64,000 nucleotides of DNA from Marsupella aquatica (GCA_973895155.1 OZ316896.1:4092001-4156000); one strand, 5' to 3'. Positions 11,551 through 23,860 are shown, counted from the first letter of the stretch. Numbers and translations are program-made. Notes: a model not told the origin generated them from the sequence alone.

Positions 11551-11812
11551 GTAACCCTTAGCTCTCATTGTAAAGAGCATTGTAAAGAGCACTGGTTTAG
11601 AAAAATAATTTGAGCTCCAAAAAAGGTGCTGAGTGCAAAACCTTTTTACCCATAACTCTCATTGTAAAGAGCACAGGTTCAAAAATGGGCTTTGAGCTCC
11701 ACAAAAGGTGCTGAGTGCAAAACCTTTTTACCCATAACTCTCATTGTAAAGAGCAGAGGTTCAGAAATGGACTTTGAGCTCCACAAAAGGTGTTGAGTGC
11801 AAAACCTTTTTT
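11551..11812 (+). repeat. Three-copy tandem repeat, about 80 bp units
   Basis: Units begin at about 11552, 11648 and 11728. Each carries CTCATTGTAAAGAGCA, TTTGAGCTCCA and GTGCAAAACCTTTTT. Unit 1 also has a 14 bp internal repeat of the TTGTAAAGAGCA motif. Confidence 0.85.
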
Positions 11813-12010
11813 TGGCAAGTGCTCCTCAAAAGGTGCTAGTGCTCCACCTTTTATAGTGAGTAATGAGACATGGAATGAGGCTTTTATAGTGGCAAGTGTG
11901 GTTTAATCATGTGACCATTGGGTCAGGATGTAACTAAGGCTTAGCACGGGTGGCAAGTTCTCCTTGTGTGCCGATGCCAAATGTCCTCTGGGTCCTCCCT
12001 CTTCTTCCCA

Positions 12011-12480
12011 AGGGGTAGAGGGCAGAACATTGAATCCGGTGTGGGGGGCGACATTGTCTCCATGCATTGGGAAACCTTCACACATTCAAGACAGTTTTGG
12101 GCAAACCAAGTAAAGTCCTCACTCTCTAAGTGCACACTCTGGAACTTCCATAAGTGCAAACATTGGATAACTGCAAAGTGTCTGTTTTGCTGGCATCACT
12201 TCACAGTCTCTCCACAGTTTTTGTACAAGGTCTTGCTTGCAGGGGTAGAGGGCAGAACCTTGAATCTGGTGAGGGGGTGAAGTTGTCCCCCATGTGTTGA
12301 AACACCTTCACACTAGATTGTTTTGGGCAAACCAAGTAAAGTTGTCGCTCTCCAAGTGCACACTCTGGAACTTCCATAAGATAGTGCAAACCTTGTCTAA
12401 TTGTGAAGTGTTAGTTGTTTGTTTTCCCCATTTCATCTTGCAGTTATTTTGCCGTTTTTGTACAAGGTCTTTTTTGCAGG
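12011..12480 (+). repeat. Two-copy tandem repeat, 230-238 bp units
   Basis: Units 12011-12240 and 12241-12478 both start AGGGGTAGAGGGCAGAAC. They share GGGCAAACCAAGTAAAG, AAGTGCACACTCTGGAACTT and TTTTTGTACAAGGTCTT. Reading frames in this stretch repeat with the unit and look non-coding. Confidence 0.9.
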
Positions 12481-12889
12481 GCATTGTGGGTCATGGTGTC
12501 CCCCAACAAAAAGAGCTTGAGTTTTGAGGGGCTGTTATTGTCCATAATGTTTTAGTGGCATGACCCTAATACACTTAAAGACCTAAGAGACTTTTTATTT
12601 TGACTTCTAGTAATGTAGAAAATAATGAGCTAGCCAATCCAAATCTGTACGTTCTTCTCCAAGAATTGCTGCAAAGTACAAAGAGAAAAATCACAGAGGG
12701 CATTAAGTAAGTGCAAAAGAGGGCTGCACTAAACCACAAATCTGTAAGTGCCTGACATATTTCATTGAGTAAGAATTGTGCCGGGTTAATTATGTGTAGA
12801 GTAGGAATTGCACTTTTGAAGGTCGGGGACCGGGTTTAGGGCAAGGGTGTACAAGTTAGGAAGGAAGTCACTAGAATATGGATTGACAG

Positions 12890-13005
12890 GGTCCATTGCA
12901 CATTGAGACGCTGTACACTCATATTGATAAATGCAATTTCCAAGTTTTTGCACTTATGACATAGTGCAAACCCAAGTGTGCACACCAGATGCTTCTTGTC
13001 CATTT
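12890..13005 (-). repeat. Inverted monomer of the GTGCAC repeat
   Basis: Read on the minus strand it contains GAAGCATCTGGTGTGCACA, GGTTTGCACTATGTCATAAG and ATCAATATGAGTGTA. These are in the same order as the units at 61396-61975. Confidence 0.7.
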
Positions 13006-13653
13006 ACAGATAACTCTATTATAGGCAAAACAAAACCAAATGTGCAGCAAATTGCTGAACTCGAGGGAATTTGATTACTTCTCGAATGACCTTCAGTTTT
13101 TCCTTTTAGGTTTCATGACTGCTCTCTTTGATGGCAGCTGTCTATTGCACTACAGCCCAGGCATTCACCATTCTTCTTAGGGGTTAGGGGGTTGGTTTTA
13201 GGTACTCTACTCAGATTCTTTTGTGGAACTCTCTTATGCACTGCACTCAGAGCTCTAGGAGCCAGGGTTTTCAATTCTTCCATAGGTAGGCTTTCTGGCT
13301 TTAGTGTCTGGGATTTTGCTGCCTTCCCTTTATGTGTATCTTGCTTGTGAGATAACCTCTCCAGGTTGGAGCCTTTTGTTTTTTGTGGGTTTTTTCTGGC
13401 AGTGTGGTATAATGTTTGTAGGTGTCCTCAAGGCATAAACCTTTGTCCAGGGCCTCTTCTCCGAGCATCTCCAGCAGTAGGGTCAAATGAGCATGAAACT
13501 TTTTATCAGAGCATAACGGGCTGATTTTGGAGGGATGGTTTCTCGGCGGCGGTTCTATATGGAAAGCTGACCTCAATTTTCACAACCTTGACCCTCCATA
13601 TTATTCAGGACGAAAGGCAAGAACAAGGCTCATAATGAGCCTCCCGTACCGTT

Positions 13654-13760
13654 TTAGCCGCCCACTGCTCGACTGTTTTTGGGTGTCACACTTTTTCTAA
13701 GTGTGATTAGCCGCCCGCTGCCCGACTGTTTTTTGGTGTCACACTTTTTCGAAGTGTGAT
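13654..13760 (+). repeat. Two-copy tandem repeat with internal hairpin
   Basis: Two units of about 53 bp begin TAGCCGCCC. Each ends in CACACTTTTTC-(T/G)AAGTGTG, a small inverted repeat. The block lies 3' of the SINE-like head when read on the minus strand. Confidence 0.8.
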
Positions 13761-13814
13761 TAGAGTGTTGAATGATCCCCACTTTTGGGTGGGGTGAATG
13801 ACAAAAGCTTCACT

Positions 13815-13880
13815 AGCCACATTCAAACCTGGGACTTGCTGTATCCCAAAGGAGCTCCTCTACCAACTAGCCTTGGGGCA
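13815..13880 (-). mobile_element. Possible tRNA-derived SINE head
   Basis: On the minus strand the sequence starts about GCCCCAAGGC, with a box A-like TAGTTGGTAGAGG. About 40 bases later comes a box B-like GGTTTGAATGTGG, spaced as in a tRNA gene. The arms cannot be folded into a good cloverleaf and there is no proper acceptor stem. It is therefore more likely a SINE promoter head or decayed tRNA relic than a working tRNA. The downstream minus-strand body would include the 13654-13760 repeat. Confidence 0.45.
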
Positions 13881-13919
13881 GTTGGTGTCCACATTGATTC
13901 CCTCTTGATATTTAAGTAG

Positions 13920-16900
13920 ATATTAACGTTAGAAATACTGGGCAGTCACGTACGGGGTTAATAAAGGCTAATCGCATTGATTAGCCTCGATCTTGCCTTT
14001 CTTTCTTAATTCCATATTTGGCAGAAATGGCCCTCCAGACATCACTTCTATCCTGACTTCTATTCCCATCTACATTTATTAGAGATATAGAACCTAGATT
14101 ATCTAGTATTATCTAGGATATACCTAGATAATCCTAGATAATCACTTTGAAGAGAATAGAGGCCTAATTCACTAAGGGGTTTTCTTATTTCTAGGCCTCC
14201 AAATGATATGCTACATTCTAGTTTTAGAGATCATGATCCTTAAACCTCTACATTTAGGGCTCAGAGGTCAAAGAGCCCTTAACCAATGGAGATGCTCCTA
14301 GCATGGACAAGTTTGAAGCCTCGAAGGGCAGGCTAGCTCTAGTTGGGCGAAGGCCAATGTGTTGGAACTCCTTCAGAGGATGAAGTTTTGCTCGAGCAGA
14401 GTCCATTGCTAAACCGCCAAATCAAATCACATTTAAAGGAATTTAACAAGGCAAGCAATACAGTGCTCATCGGCACATGAATTTCATGACCTCAAGACGT
14501 CAATCAAAGTGACAGCATCCAACAACGATGGCGTGAGGGACTGGATTTCTAACAGAAATCCCAACTACAGTAAATTCCAGATCGATGGTCCTCTTTCTTG
14601 TGATGGTGACCGGACGTAGACGTAACAAAACACTGTTATGGCATCGGAATCTTCCTCGGTCGACATCCGAGTGTGCAACGAGCGAAGGTTCGTCGTCGAT
14701 GGTAGGCGCTTTACTTGCTCGACGCCGTGAAAGTGATTTGGTAACCTGCAGCTGCTTGTATCCTTGCAAAATTTCCATCGATGTCGATCGGAGAGGAGCG
14801 GATGAGTTAAATGGTGCACATGCATGTGACCGACAGTGCTGAGAAGAATATGAGCGGCTGCATTGAAAGTTTGGTGCGACAGGTATTATAAGTTGGGCCG
14901 AGGACATTGTGGTGGGGCGTGTGGCGTGGATGAGTGCAGAAAGGGAGGACTGAGGAGGAATTGCTTCCGCAGTCCGCAGGCCACGTATGGGATTAAGAGG
15001 GCGGGATGTAAAGGCCCTTTGCCTTCGGAGGTGGTACGTGGAGGAGGAGCTTCCACACTCCAGACTTCATAGCGGATCTACAAGATCAATGATTTCTACA
15101 AAATTATGGAGGGGCCAGGGAGAGACTTTTGAAGCCCGTGAGCCCAAAGTGGCCGTACGTCCTCGTAGTTTCCCGGTTAGAGTGGGTTTATCAGACAATA
15201 TTTGTGCGTCTCAAGAGTAGCAGCAAAGGCCACTACCATGCACTCCATGACTGAGCGCTTGATGCACCCCTAGAATCGCATTTTACGTTGTGGCTGTCCC
15301 ACAGCTCGAGCCGCAGCTGCAAGGTTTGAGGGCTTTGCTTAACAACCTTTAAGTCGGCCCCACAGATGGCAAAATCTCGTAGGAAAGTCTCCGTTCCAGA
15401 TTAAAAAACGATCTAATTCAGAGTGTCGTAGGGTTTGTAGTCGACAATGATCCCCGGTCTGAGCTATGGCCATTAGGTAAGCTCAAACGAATCGATCCGG
15501 AGGTTGACGTTGAAAAGTCTGATTTTTGCAGGGTCTGACCAAAGCAAACTTCCGGACGGAGTAGTCTGGTGGATCTCAAAGTCGCTCTGTACACTGGACA
15601 GTGGTTCACTTTGTTGGCGCAGACCCAATATTCAACGCATGGACCCCACACCATTGTACTCACCACACTTCAGCATCTTTTGTGCCAGATGATCTTTAAT
15701 GATCAGCAACAAGTTAGTGATCTGGACTGTATCACCAGACCATGCAAAAGGAATCAAAAGGGACTAAGGTCGTTTCATGAGAATGATGTCGTAAGGTGTC
15801 CGGATGCACAGAACATTGTCAGTGCACATGCTTGGTATACTCCTGGAAAGGCAAGCTGCCAGAGGAGAGCTGCCTGTGTAAGTTCGGAGATGTTGGCCAA
15901 TGTAGTCACTCTCTCACTGTAGTGATTTTCGCCGTCGGCTACAAATCTCAACCCGTGGGCTTCGAACGTCTACCGTAAAAGGGCCAATCGATCTATGCAA
16001 GTGCTGAAAGCTTCAGTGATTTACTTGTCTCATTGACCGCGACCTCATCGCTACATTGGACGTGGAGCAATGCTTGCAGTCTAGAGGGCTCTGGTACACT
16101 CGCTTTGGGGATCCTTTTTGATTGTAGTTCTAGTCTATTTGATTCTTCGAATTCTCTTACATTGAGCCTTAGCCATGATCTATGGACCTCTTCAGTTCAG
16201 TGCTGATCGAGTTTTCCTGAACTGTTGGGTTTGTCAGTGTTACGCTGCTCTTCTCTGTTGTTCTGTGTTCTGTGTCTGCTTTACCACAATTTTTCCTCCT
16301 CGAACGGCTCTAACCTTCTTTGTCTCAGGACCTGAACGACATCCACTCTCGTGATTTGTCTTCTTGTGACCGACTTTTGTTCCTGACCTTTGTTTATGCC
16401 CCTCCTTTAACGTATCTTAATCATATCTCAGTTGCGCACTTTTCTGCACTAGTCCACTCGGCCTAAATTGTCCCCTTGCGTCGAAAAGCTGAATGCATTC
16501 TCTGTCTGCAACGTCAAGCCGTCAACACATCAGCAGCATGTCGGATGTGAATGTCAGCAACCTTGTCTTGAACGGAATATTGTTCCTTTGGCATTGGACG
16601 GAGGGAGACACGGGACTACAATCTATTTGCAGCAGAATGATGCCTCGAAACGAACTGCCTCGAAACGAACTGAACGTCCATGAGAGCGAAGGAGGCGACA
16701 GGACATTGTTTGAGGCGGTGGTGGCCGATCGCGATCCCACAATTTCGGTTGGAGAAATGCTCTAGCCACCAACTTCAGTCTCTTGTGACAGATCTTACTC
16801 TACCTTAGAGAGAGTGGGGCCAAACACCTGTCAACTTGCAGCTGCATTTCTGATGAGCTGCACGCCGATGAGGCCGGCATACAATTAGCACCGTCTAGTG

Positions 16901-17130
16901 GAACCCAATATTGTCACTAACAGAAAACCCATTCAAACCTTAAAGCCGAAAATTCTATACCAACAGACTCTCAACTGGCGGTTTCCATCACCATCAGGAA
17001 CACGTTCTCAGGAAACGGAGCTCAGCGATTTTAATTAAACGATAATTATGTGACCGTGTACTTGACTGGTAAATTGCCTCCCAAAATCGAACGGGCTATT
17101 ACTGTAGTCGTCCTTTCCTGACTGAGGACT
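13920..17130. other. Intergenic, no gene recognised
   Basis: GC content rises from about 14.5 kb and short frames overlap on both strands (for example 14500-15220 and 15418-15978), but none shows a known domain. 16080-16440 is T/C-rich, like a plant 5' leader, though no coding exon was recognised downstream. A perfect 15 bp tandem duplication lies at 16641-16670. Confidence 0.4.
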
Positions 17131-17138
17131 TCACAAAC

Positions 17139-18452
17139 TCGACTTTTGCAGTTCGACAATTTTTTATCTTTATCTGAGTCCCGATCTGAGTAGACTTGAG
17201 TTTCGGCTTTTGCAGTTCGACAGTTTTTTGCAGTCAGCGGAACTTCAGAACATGATCGACGGGATATCCATAAAGGTACGACTGCAGCACAATAATCGAA
17301 AATTTTGGAATCAGATGGACTATAGTTCTCCAGAATCCTTTATTACAGTCAATGTCATTATTTGCAACCCTGAATGAACAAAAGCACGGCCATGACCGTC
17401 CTGGCAGTCAGAGCAGGGTTGCATTGCACGCTGCTGAAGAATTTATGCGGCCCAGGAACACCTATTTACACTGTGTCCGTTTCTAATAAGAGTAGACAAG
17501 TGCTCTTCCAATGAAATACTGCACCGCGTAACTTTTGCACGCTCAGAGGGATGAGTCCTTCCACATTTCTGCTGACTGATTGACATGGACGACAGGACGA
17601 GTCTCCGGAACTTTTGCACGCTCAGATGGATGAGTCACTCCCCATTTCTGCTGACTGATTGACAGGCACAAGTCTCCGTATTTTGCGTACGACAAGGCAA
17701 TCGATCTACAACCTGTCATAATTATGCTACACCGTGCTGGCTAGATTGAAGGTATCGTGAGCAGAGCGTCCAACCATCTACTGTATGTGCCTTGTCAACG
17801 AATGTCTAATCTAATGTAGGAAACAAGAAAAATTGTCATTTCTTTACAATCTATAAAGTGTGGACTGCCCGAAGTCGAAGACCTCCTCTAACCCCATCGA
17901 CGACGGTCAATCTAATGTGAGGAACAAGAACCGCTCCATTTGTTTACAATCTATAAAGTCTGGTGTCCCCCAAGACGAAGACTTCGTTCAACAGCACAGG
18001 AAGTTTCTCAGGGGATCCAGGTAAATGTCAGATGTGAGATGAGGTGGACCTGATTTAAGGTTGCCACCTAAGAGAGCTCACTATCTCGGAAGCTCATCGA
18101 GCGACAGTAGGATAACTTCTACGACCGACCAGCTGAACTGGTTCAATCGCGTTGGAGATCGAAGCGAAGGTCGGACGGGAAAATTGACCTCAGCCTCAAA
18201 ATTAGGAGTATCGTTCGTGTCTTGGAGATGGCCAACTAATCTGACATTGCATCGAGCATTGCGTGAGCCAACCACCACCCAAGCCTGTTACGTGTAACTG
18301 GACCTATGAATCTCAACTCCTGCTTGCAAGCCCAACTTGATGGTTGAGATGAGACTCAATAGTCCGAATGCTGTACGCCCAAATTGATGCTTGAGATAAG
18401 TCTCTCAGTCCCAACACTTTGCACGCCCAAACTGATGCGAAGATGAGACTGG
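17139..18452. repeat. Cluster of degenerate tandem duplications
   Basis: Four separate duplications lie side by side. They are about 17139-17232 (64 bp unit, TTTTGCAGTTCGACA), 17530-17672 (79 bp unit, ACTTTTGCACGCTCAGA), 17807-17990 (about 100 bp unit, TTTACAATCTATAAAGT), and 18310-18452 (three units of about 55 bp with CGCCCAAA and GAGATGAGACT). No gene is seen in this stretch. Confidence 0.75.
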
Positions 18453-18655
18453 TCACCTCCTGTAAGCAGCGATTTATTGTTGAAGGAGACGGGAGAAGGG
18501 ACTCAATGGTGCATAATTGAGCCAAAATCCCCGCTCTCGTGATCCAATCCATTGTTGGAGATTAGAGTCGAAAGTCCCAACTCTTGTAAAACCAAATAAT
18601 TTTTGGGGACTGACACTCAATCATGGAGAAAGCCTTGTAAAATTCAGCTTCGTTT

Positions 18656-20527
18656 TCATCCCACCGCAACACTTCCTTTGAAAGAACAATCTCTATAAGC
18701 CCAGGAATCCTCCCGTGAAGAGCATATCTCGTCTCGAATGCTCTGCGTAATTGCCGATCGTTTTTCCGCAGGTACTAGCTCTTCGTTGAGGCCAATCAGT
18801 GCAGCGAATCCGTGGCCATTTTCTCTGAAGAAGAAACTGGCCTGTCTGGACCCAGGCAACGAGTGCACAGGAGCGTCGTTGCTGCTCAACAAATGCAGCT
18901 TGCCTGTGACTTTCCTGGTCAGAACAGAGCTCTTCTGAACCAGATGATTCAAGATAGCTTCGTCATGAAATGGTTGCCTACTCTTTCTCTTTAGAGCCAA
19001 TGATGCGATCTCCGTCAGAATCGCGCTCGAGAAATGCCTGATTGGCTTCATGCTTCCCAATATGAACCCACTGCCAAGGGTTGGCCTCTCTTTGTCTTCC
19101 TTCTCTAAGAATTTCCATACATCCTTACCGTAAACTTCTTCAATGAAATGCATTTCAAGAGGTCCAGTTGGAACCTTTGCCTTCTCTGAGACCTGAGGAC
19201 CCTCCTTTCCTACATTCAAATCAACCTGCACACTAGAGCCAACCTTCCCATCGGAGACCAGGGTAACACTTACATCCTGATTCTCCAGAGATTTAGATGA
19301 GCTGATGTCCATATGCCCCTCGGCGCTCGACTTGCTGCGTCTTTCCTTCCTGGCCCCGTGTACGTCATCCCAGGATAGGTCCTTCCCGTAAAGATTGATG
19401 CCCTGACTGAATGCCTTCTTTCTCGCTGCGGCGAGGACATCTCTCAGGATGAAAACCCCACGTACCTCGGTGAGGAGCACAGCGCGGTACCTAGATTTCA
19501 TCATTCCGAGGAGCATGTGATAGCAGATCCACCTTCGGAGTTGTGCAGGCGGGTTCTCGATGAAGCCCTTGAGGACCTCATCCTGGTCCAAGTCTTGCAT
19601 TTCGAATCCCACGATTGATCCCCAGTCCGCCCAATCCACGGAGGTCATAATGTCACTAATCTCGTTGGCAGTGTTGTTGTCCCATACCATCTCCCCTCGA
19701 GTAGGCTTCCTCTCCTCTCTCGATTTCCAAAAGGCTTTGGCGTTGAAAGGACTGATGGTAACGTTCGCCGACAGGAAGGAGGGTAGCTGCTGCTGATTTG
19801 TTGTTTCCACCACGGAATCATGACCACCTTTTACAGACCCTCCAGAACTCTGCTTGGGGACCTTCTTCGTGTGAGGAGGAGCAGTGGCCTGCCTGTCCAA
19901 AATGAGCTCTTGAAAACTCCGATCTTCCTCGTCGATAACATTCGCAATTTCGCTGGTCAGACTCCACGGGAAGAGGAGCACCACATCAGCTCTGGCAGTG
20001 GCCCCACTCCGATGCAAAGTTCGAACAAACATCCTCAATTCTTCAGCTGTGGTTTCCTCGGCAAGGTGGGCGATGATCAATTCGTTCATGACTCGGGTGC
20101 CAGTTCTGAAGGTGATCCCCATTCCGTGCAGCGCACCTGCTTTCTGCCTAGCCTCCCAATCAACCTCCAAACTAATACTTCTGCTTTGGAGCACTCGTCC
20201 TGTCTGGCGCGCTAGAAGACCTGCCGCCGACGACTCCACGGAGGAGGACCCGTGATGTGTGGCATTCCAAACCGTATCAATCATGCAAACGAAGAAGACG
20301 AAGACAAAGACAATGAGAAGAAGGGAAGACAGGGTGAATGCCGACTGCCGATTATCACGAGAGTAATAATTATCAGTGAACTTCTGTTGCCGTGATGATC
20401 CTTTGTCTATTGTTATTCCATGGCCGCCGCTGATTGGCAGAAGCTCCCATGACATTGGCGCCCGCATTCTTGCAGCGCTCTTGGTAAATCGAGAAATAAG
20501 CGCTTGGGTGCAAACGACCGCCCTCAT
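18656..20527 (-). CDS. Plant-specific membrane-anchored protein of unknown function (DUF7780-like)
   Basis: Single long coding exon of 623 codons from the chosen ATG at 20527. The frame stays open to 20596, but a good acceptor (TTGTTGCAG then ATTGGC) places the exon start at 20581. The ATG at 20527 is therefore the first inside the exon, unless an upstream exon contributes coding sequence. A hydrophobic stretch at about residues 64-83 predicts one membrane anchor near the N-terminus. Next come a region rich in conserved-looking blocks (HGMGITFRTGTR, LHRSGATARADVVLLFPW), a low-complexity linker, and a C-terminal block with VYGKDVWKFLE, GSGFILGSMKPI and SWAYRDCSF. This pattern matches, from memory, the plant family typified by Arabidopsis At4g09630. 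That assignment was not tested by search. Biochemical function is unknown; a glycosyltransferase-like fold is only a guess. Confidence 0.85.
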   Translation of the reverse strand: MRAVVCTQALISRFTKSAARMRAPMSWELLPISGGHGITIDKGSSRQQKFTDNYYSRDNRQSAFTLSSLLLIVFVFVFFVCMIDTVWNATHHGSSSVESSAAGLLARQTGRVLQSRSISLEVDWEARQKAGALHGMGITFRTGTRVMNELIIAHLAEETTAEELRMFVRTLHRSGATARADVVLLFPWSLTSEIANVIDEEDRSFQELILDRQATAPPHTKKVPKQSSGGSVKGGHDSVVETTNQQQLPSFLSANVTISPFNAKAFWKSREERKPTRGEMVWDNNTANEISDIMTSVDWADWGSIVGFEMQDLDQDEVLKGFIENPPAQLRRWICYHMLLGMMKSRYRAVLLTEVRGVFILRDVLAAARKKAFSQGINLYGKDLSWDDVHGARKERRSKSSAEGHMDISSSKSLENQDVSVTLVSDGKVGSSVQVDLNVGKEGPQVSEKAKVPTGPLEMHFIEEVYGKDVWKFLEKEDKERPTLGSGFILGSMKPIRHFSSAILTEIASLALKRKSRQPFHDEAILNHLVQKSSVLTRKVTGKLHLLSSNDAPVHSLPGSRQASFFFRENGHGFAALIGLNEELVPAEKRSAITQSIRDEICSSREDSWAYRDCSFKGSVAVG

Positions 20528-20581
20528 CTCGAGATTAGAGAACAGCTCCTCAATGCTTCCATCTTTGAGCTGTCTGCCAAT

Positions 20582-22327
20582 CTGCAACAAAAGCAAAATC
20601 TTCGTTTAGTGACATAATTATTACATGTCACATGACAAGTGGAAATCTACAGGGACATGAGACACGAGATCGACCACCAACGCCAGTGAGTGGAGATGAC
20701 CACCCTCAGAAGACGTAAGACCAACGCAAGACCCAATGGGAATGATATCTAGATAAACACATGGCACCCGACATACATCCTAATGTTCGAGAAATTTGTC
20801 TACTCCGTGAAATCAATGTCTCCACGCTGTCGTTTGCATTTAGAAGAGCTTGTCTAAAGATGAATCCACAGTAGAAGACTAACCACGTTAAAAGATTCCG
20901 TCTACAGTGAGCAAGTTATGCCCACCAATTAGTCCACACTGAAAGATCAACAACATATCCAAACAGACGAATGCAAGGCCGGCTCCAATGTCATAATCGG
21001 ACAAACAGAAGAACACGGAGCACTTAGCTAATCGTTTGATTATCCAAACGAGAGGACGACAGAAATAGACCGAAACCAAGTGAGACCCACTTCTCCTTCA
21101 CAACTGCATCCAGGCTATGTACAAGACGTACACTTTCTCGAGATACACTTCGCGACCCATTCATGTATTTGGACTACGTCGCATCCCACCTAAGGAGTAC
21201 AATTCACTGATACCCAATTTAACATCAAGAGAATTTGTCACCTGGTAGAATCTCGCGTCGGTCAGTCGGTCACGCACTTCTCCTACATTGACTGGTTCTG
21301 GCCGATCAGAGCGAAACCTTGGATTTGATTCGCCGAACCGTCCTCGATCCGACAAGGATGGCATTCGACGAGTTCCTCGTGGATGGGAGGGACCAGCACG
21401 AGGCCCACCATACAGAATAGTCGTTCCGCTTTTACACCCTCAGTGACAGCCGCGTCCCCTCCAAAGATGTGGTAACGAGCGAGCTTCCAGCTCGAGCACT
21501 TTTTTTTTGAGTTTCTACTAGCAAGCACGAGGACTTTCCGCACAATGTAGGCACAAAGCGAGGTGCGAACAGAGACTTCGTCGCATATCACGAAATTATC
21601 GCTCAAGAAACCCCTTCACACATCATATCCGTCCAACAGCAACGGCTACGACGCGGCCCATTACTCCGAATTATGAACCTTCTCGCAAAAATTTCGCAAC
21701 AATCAATTCATCCCTCGTCCTCCCCCTTCCGCTCCAGCCCTGCCCTTCCTCGTCTGTTGCGAACAAAATAAATCCCGCATCGTCGCAAAACCAGCGTTCC
21801 GAGCTAACAACAACATGAACTCTGGTACCGTATCCACAGCGTCAAGATACTCATTCCTCGTTACGGTCCCGACCAGAATGCGTTGCGAAAAGGATCTCCG
21901 CTGCAGACCAGAGCAACCGCAGCAGCAAACGCTGCCAAATGGCTGCGGCCCAGCGATCCTCGGAGCATGAAGATCGAAGCACACACCTCTCAACTGACTG
22001 ACAGCCACATCCGCGAACTCAGTAACGCTCGGCGAAATGCTGAAACGTCCCTCGAATTCCTCGAATTCCTTGGCGATCCGACCCCGACCCCGACCCCGCC
22101 TGGCTGCTCTCCGCGAGCGCCCTCGACGCGGAAGGAAGGAAGCGAATGGGCTCGGCGATGGTAGCTGACCTCGAAGACCTCCTCGACCTGAAGACGAATT
22201 TTGCCTCTGTCCCAAAAACACGAGCAGAGCCAACAAACGTGAGCAGGGGGTTATGAGTCGTGAGCCTGACGAAGGGGGCCATTCCAATCATGCAGCCGGT
22301 ACACAACAGTACTGGCGCCGGCGAGCG
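20582..22327 (-). other. Probable 5' leader/intron and promoter of the 18.7-20.5 kb gene
   Basis: Begins with a 3' splice acceptor at 20582-20583 on the minus strand. A GC-rich minus-strand frame of 194 codons (21703-22287) encodes mostly Ser/Arg/Gly low-complexity sequence and has no known domain. I treat it as leader or promoter DNA. The donor site and transcription start could not be fixed. Confidence 0.35.
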
Positions 22328-22620
22328 ACGCAGTGGACGCGGTCCACACGGGGCTCACTGGACTACTCGCAAAGGCGCAAAGCGGCAAAGGAGTCCCGGC
22401 TCCATCTAGGGCCGCGCCTACTGCTGCCGGTCCACGCGGGGTTACTACTTACTACGGCCGACTGCCGGTCACATCTAAGGACAGGCGTATACGGGGGACG
22501 GTCCACGCGGGGTTCCTGCTGGTACCCGATCACATCTAGGAACGCCCCTATCACCCTATGGGACTGTGGGAGCGGTCCATATACGGTTACGCCTGTTGCC
22601 GGTCACACCTAGGGCTGCCC
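22328..22620 (+). repeat. GC-rich imperfect tandem array, about 80 bp units
   Basis: Three to four units with GGTCCACGCGGGG, GGTCACATCTAGG and CCGCGCCTA-like motifs. They are diverged but collinear. Confidence 0.75.
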
Positions 22621-22738
22621 CTATGGTTTGGTAGCCGCCTTGTATCTAGTAGTAGTAATTCAGGCAATGAGTAAGTACACGCATGCAAAGGTCACTTGTT
22701 AACCCGGGCTTGTTAAGTTGTTAGGGGCAGAATCATTA

Positions 22739-22980
22739 GGGGCGTCTCAAAGCTTCGAATTTGATGGTTAAACCTTACTTTAGTGGTCAGGGTATTGGAC
22801 ATAAAAAGTTATGACTATCAAATTCATAGTCTATAATTTTCTGTCATAACTATGGTCATATGCCATGCACCAACCATAAGTCAGTGAAAAAGAACTTTTA
22901 CATAACCCTGTGGAAAAGTTATGATCATTTGTTTATGGCTGTAAATTATCTTCCATAACTTTGAAGCTTTGAGACACCCT
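22739..22980. mobile_element. MITE-like element with terminal inverted repeats
   Basis: The left end GGGGCGTCTCAAAGCTTCGA is the complement, with two or three differences, of the right end TTGAAGCTTTGAGACACCCT. The flanks share ATTA on both sides, a possible target duplication, though TA is also possible. The 242 bp interior is AT-rich, contains several AAGTTATGA/TCATAACT motifs in both directions, and codes for nothing. Confidence 0.7.
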
Positions 22981-23450
22981 ATTAGGAGCCATTGTGCAAA
23001 GAGGCAAAAATGAGATAAGATTAGGTACATGTTATATGGGTAAATGCACTTACATATCAAGAGAGATATTTAAAGTCAAACTTTGGTGTACAAAACTTTT
23101 TGGGAAAGTGAAAGTTGTATATGAGTGAAGGTGTAAAAGGTGTCAAAGCTTGGGGGGGTTGCATGGTTCAAGAGTTGGGTGCATGGGAGCATCATTTTGG
23201 TTTCCACAATTATTATATTGGTCCTTGTGAAATCTAGAAAAAAAACTTTGGTCCTGGTGTAAACATTGATATTTTCCGTGTATAATTTGGCTTTAAAATG
23301 AAGAGTAACATTCTTGCCTTGAGATGTTTCCTAATATGAAAATAGTTCACGTTTACACAGGTCCTGTGTGAACCAGGATAGCATTACAGTAGGTGCTGGA
23401 AAAAGAGTTGCAGTGGCTACCACCCTATGGAACCGAGTAGTCAGAGAGCG

Positions 23451-23541
23451 TGGACTCTCTCGTCCTTCGGTCACCCTAGAGACGGAGAGGGGAGCATGGA
23501 CTCTCTCGTCCTTCTGTCACCCTAGAGACGGAGAGGGGTGC
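23451..23541 (+). repeat. Two-copy tandem repeat, 46 bp
   Basis: 23451-23496 and 23497-23541 differ at only a few positions. Both contain TGGACTCTCTCGTCCTTC and GAGACGGAGAGGGG. Confidence 0.9.
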
Positions 23542-23834
23542 TCCAGTCATTTTATTTCTGACTATATTTTGTTCAATATTAACCTCAAATGAGAGCTCGC
23601 ACGAAGCACAAGAAAATAATGAGTGTTCTTTCAATTCACCAATTATTATCTGGCTGCTAGTCACCAAAGACGTGCTCCTTAAAGCTAGGGAAATCTGATG
23701 ATTACGATACATGTGTGAGAAATTTAAGGGTCTGAACTACCTCCAAAGGGAACGGGAGGAGTGTGGGCGTGTGGCATTACCTCCTTCTAGGATTATTAAA
23801 TGGGTTAGTTTCCAACTGTACCTTGTGTGTAAAC

Positions 23835-23860
23835 AAGCGATTGTCTGAAGACAATCGCTT
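23835..23860. repeat. Perfect 12-bp-arm palindrome
   Basis: AAGCGATTGTCT and AGACAATCGCTT are separated by two bases. Function unknown. Confidence 0.8.

Noticed and set aside
13815-13880. A functional minus-strand tRNA gene
   Set aside because: The acceptor and anticodon stems do not pair and box B is poor (GGTTTGAATG), so only a tRNA-derived relic is supported.
21703-22287. 194-codon minus-strand frame as a separate gene
   Set aside because: Low-complexity Ser/Arg/Gly sequence in GC-rich DNA upstream of another gene. Better explained as leader or promoter DNA.
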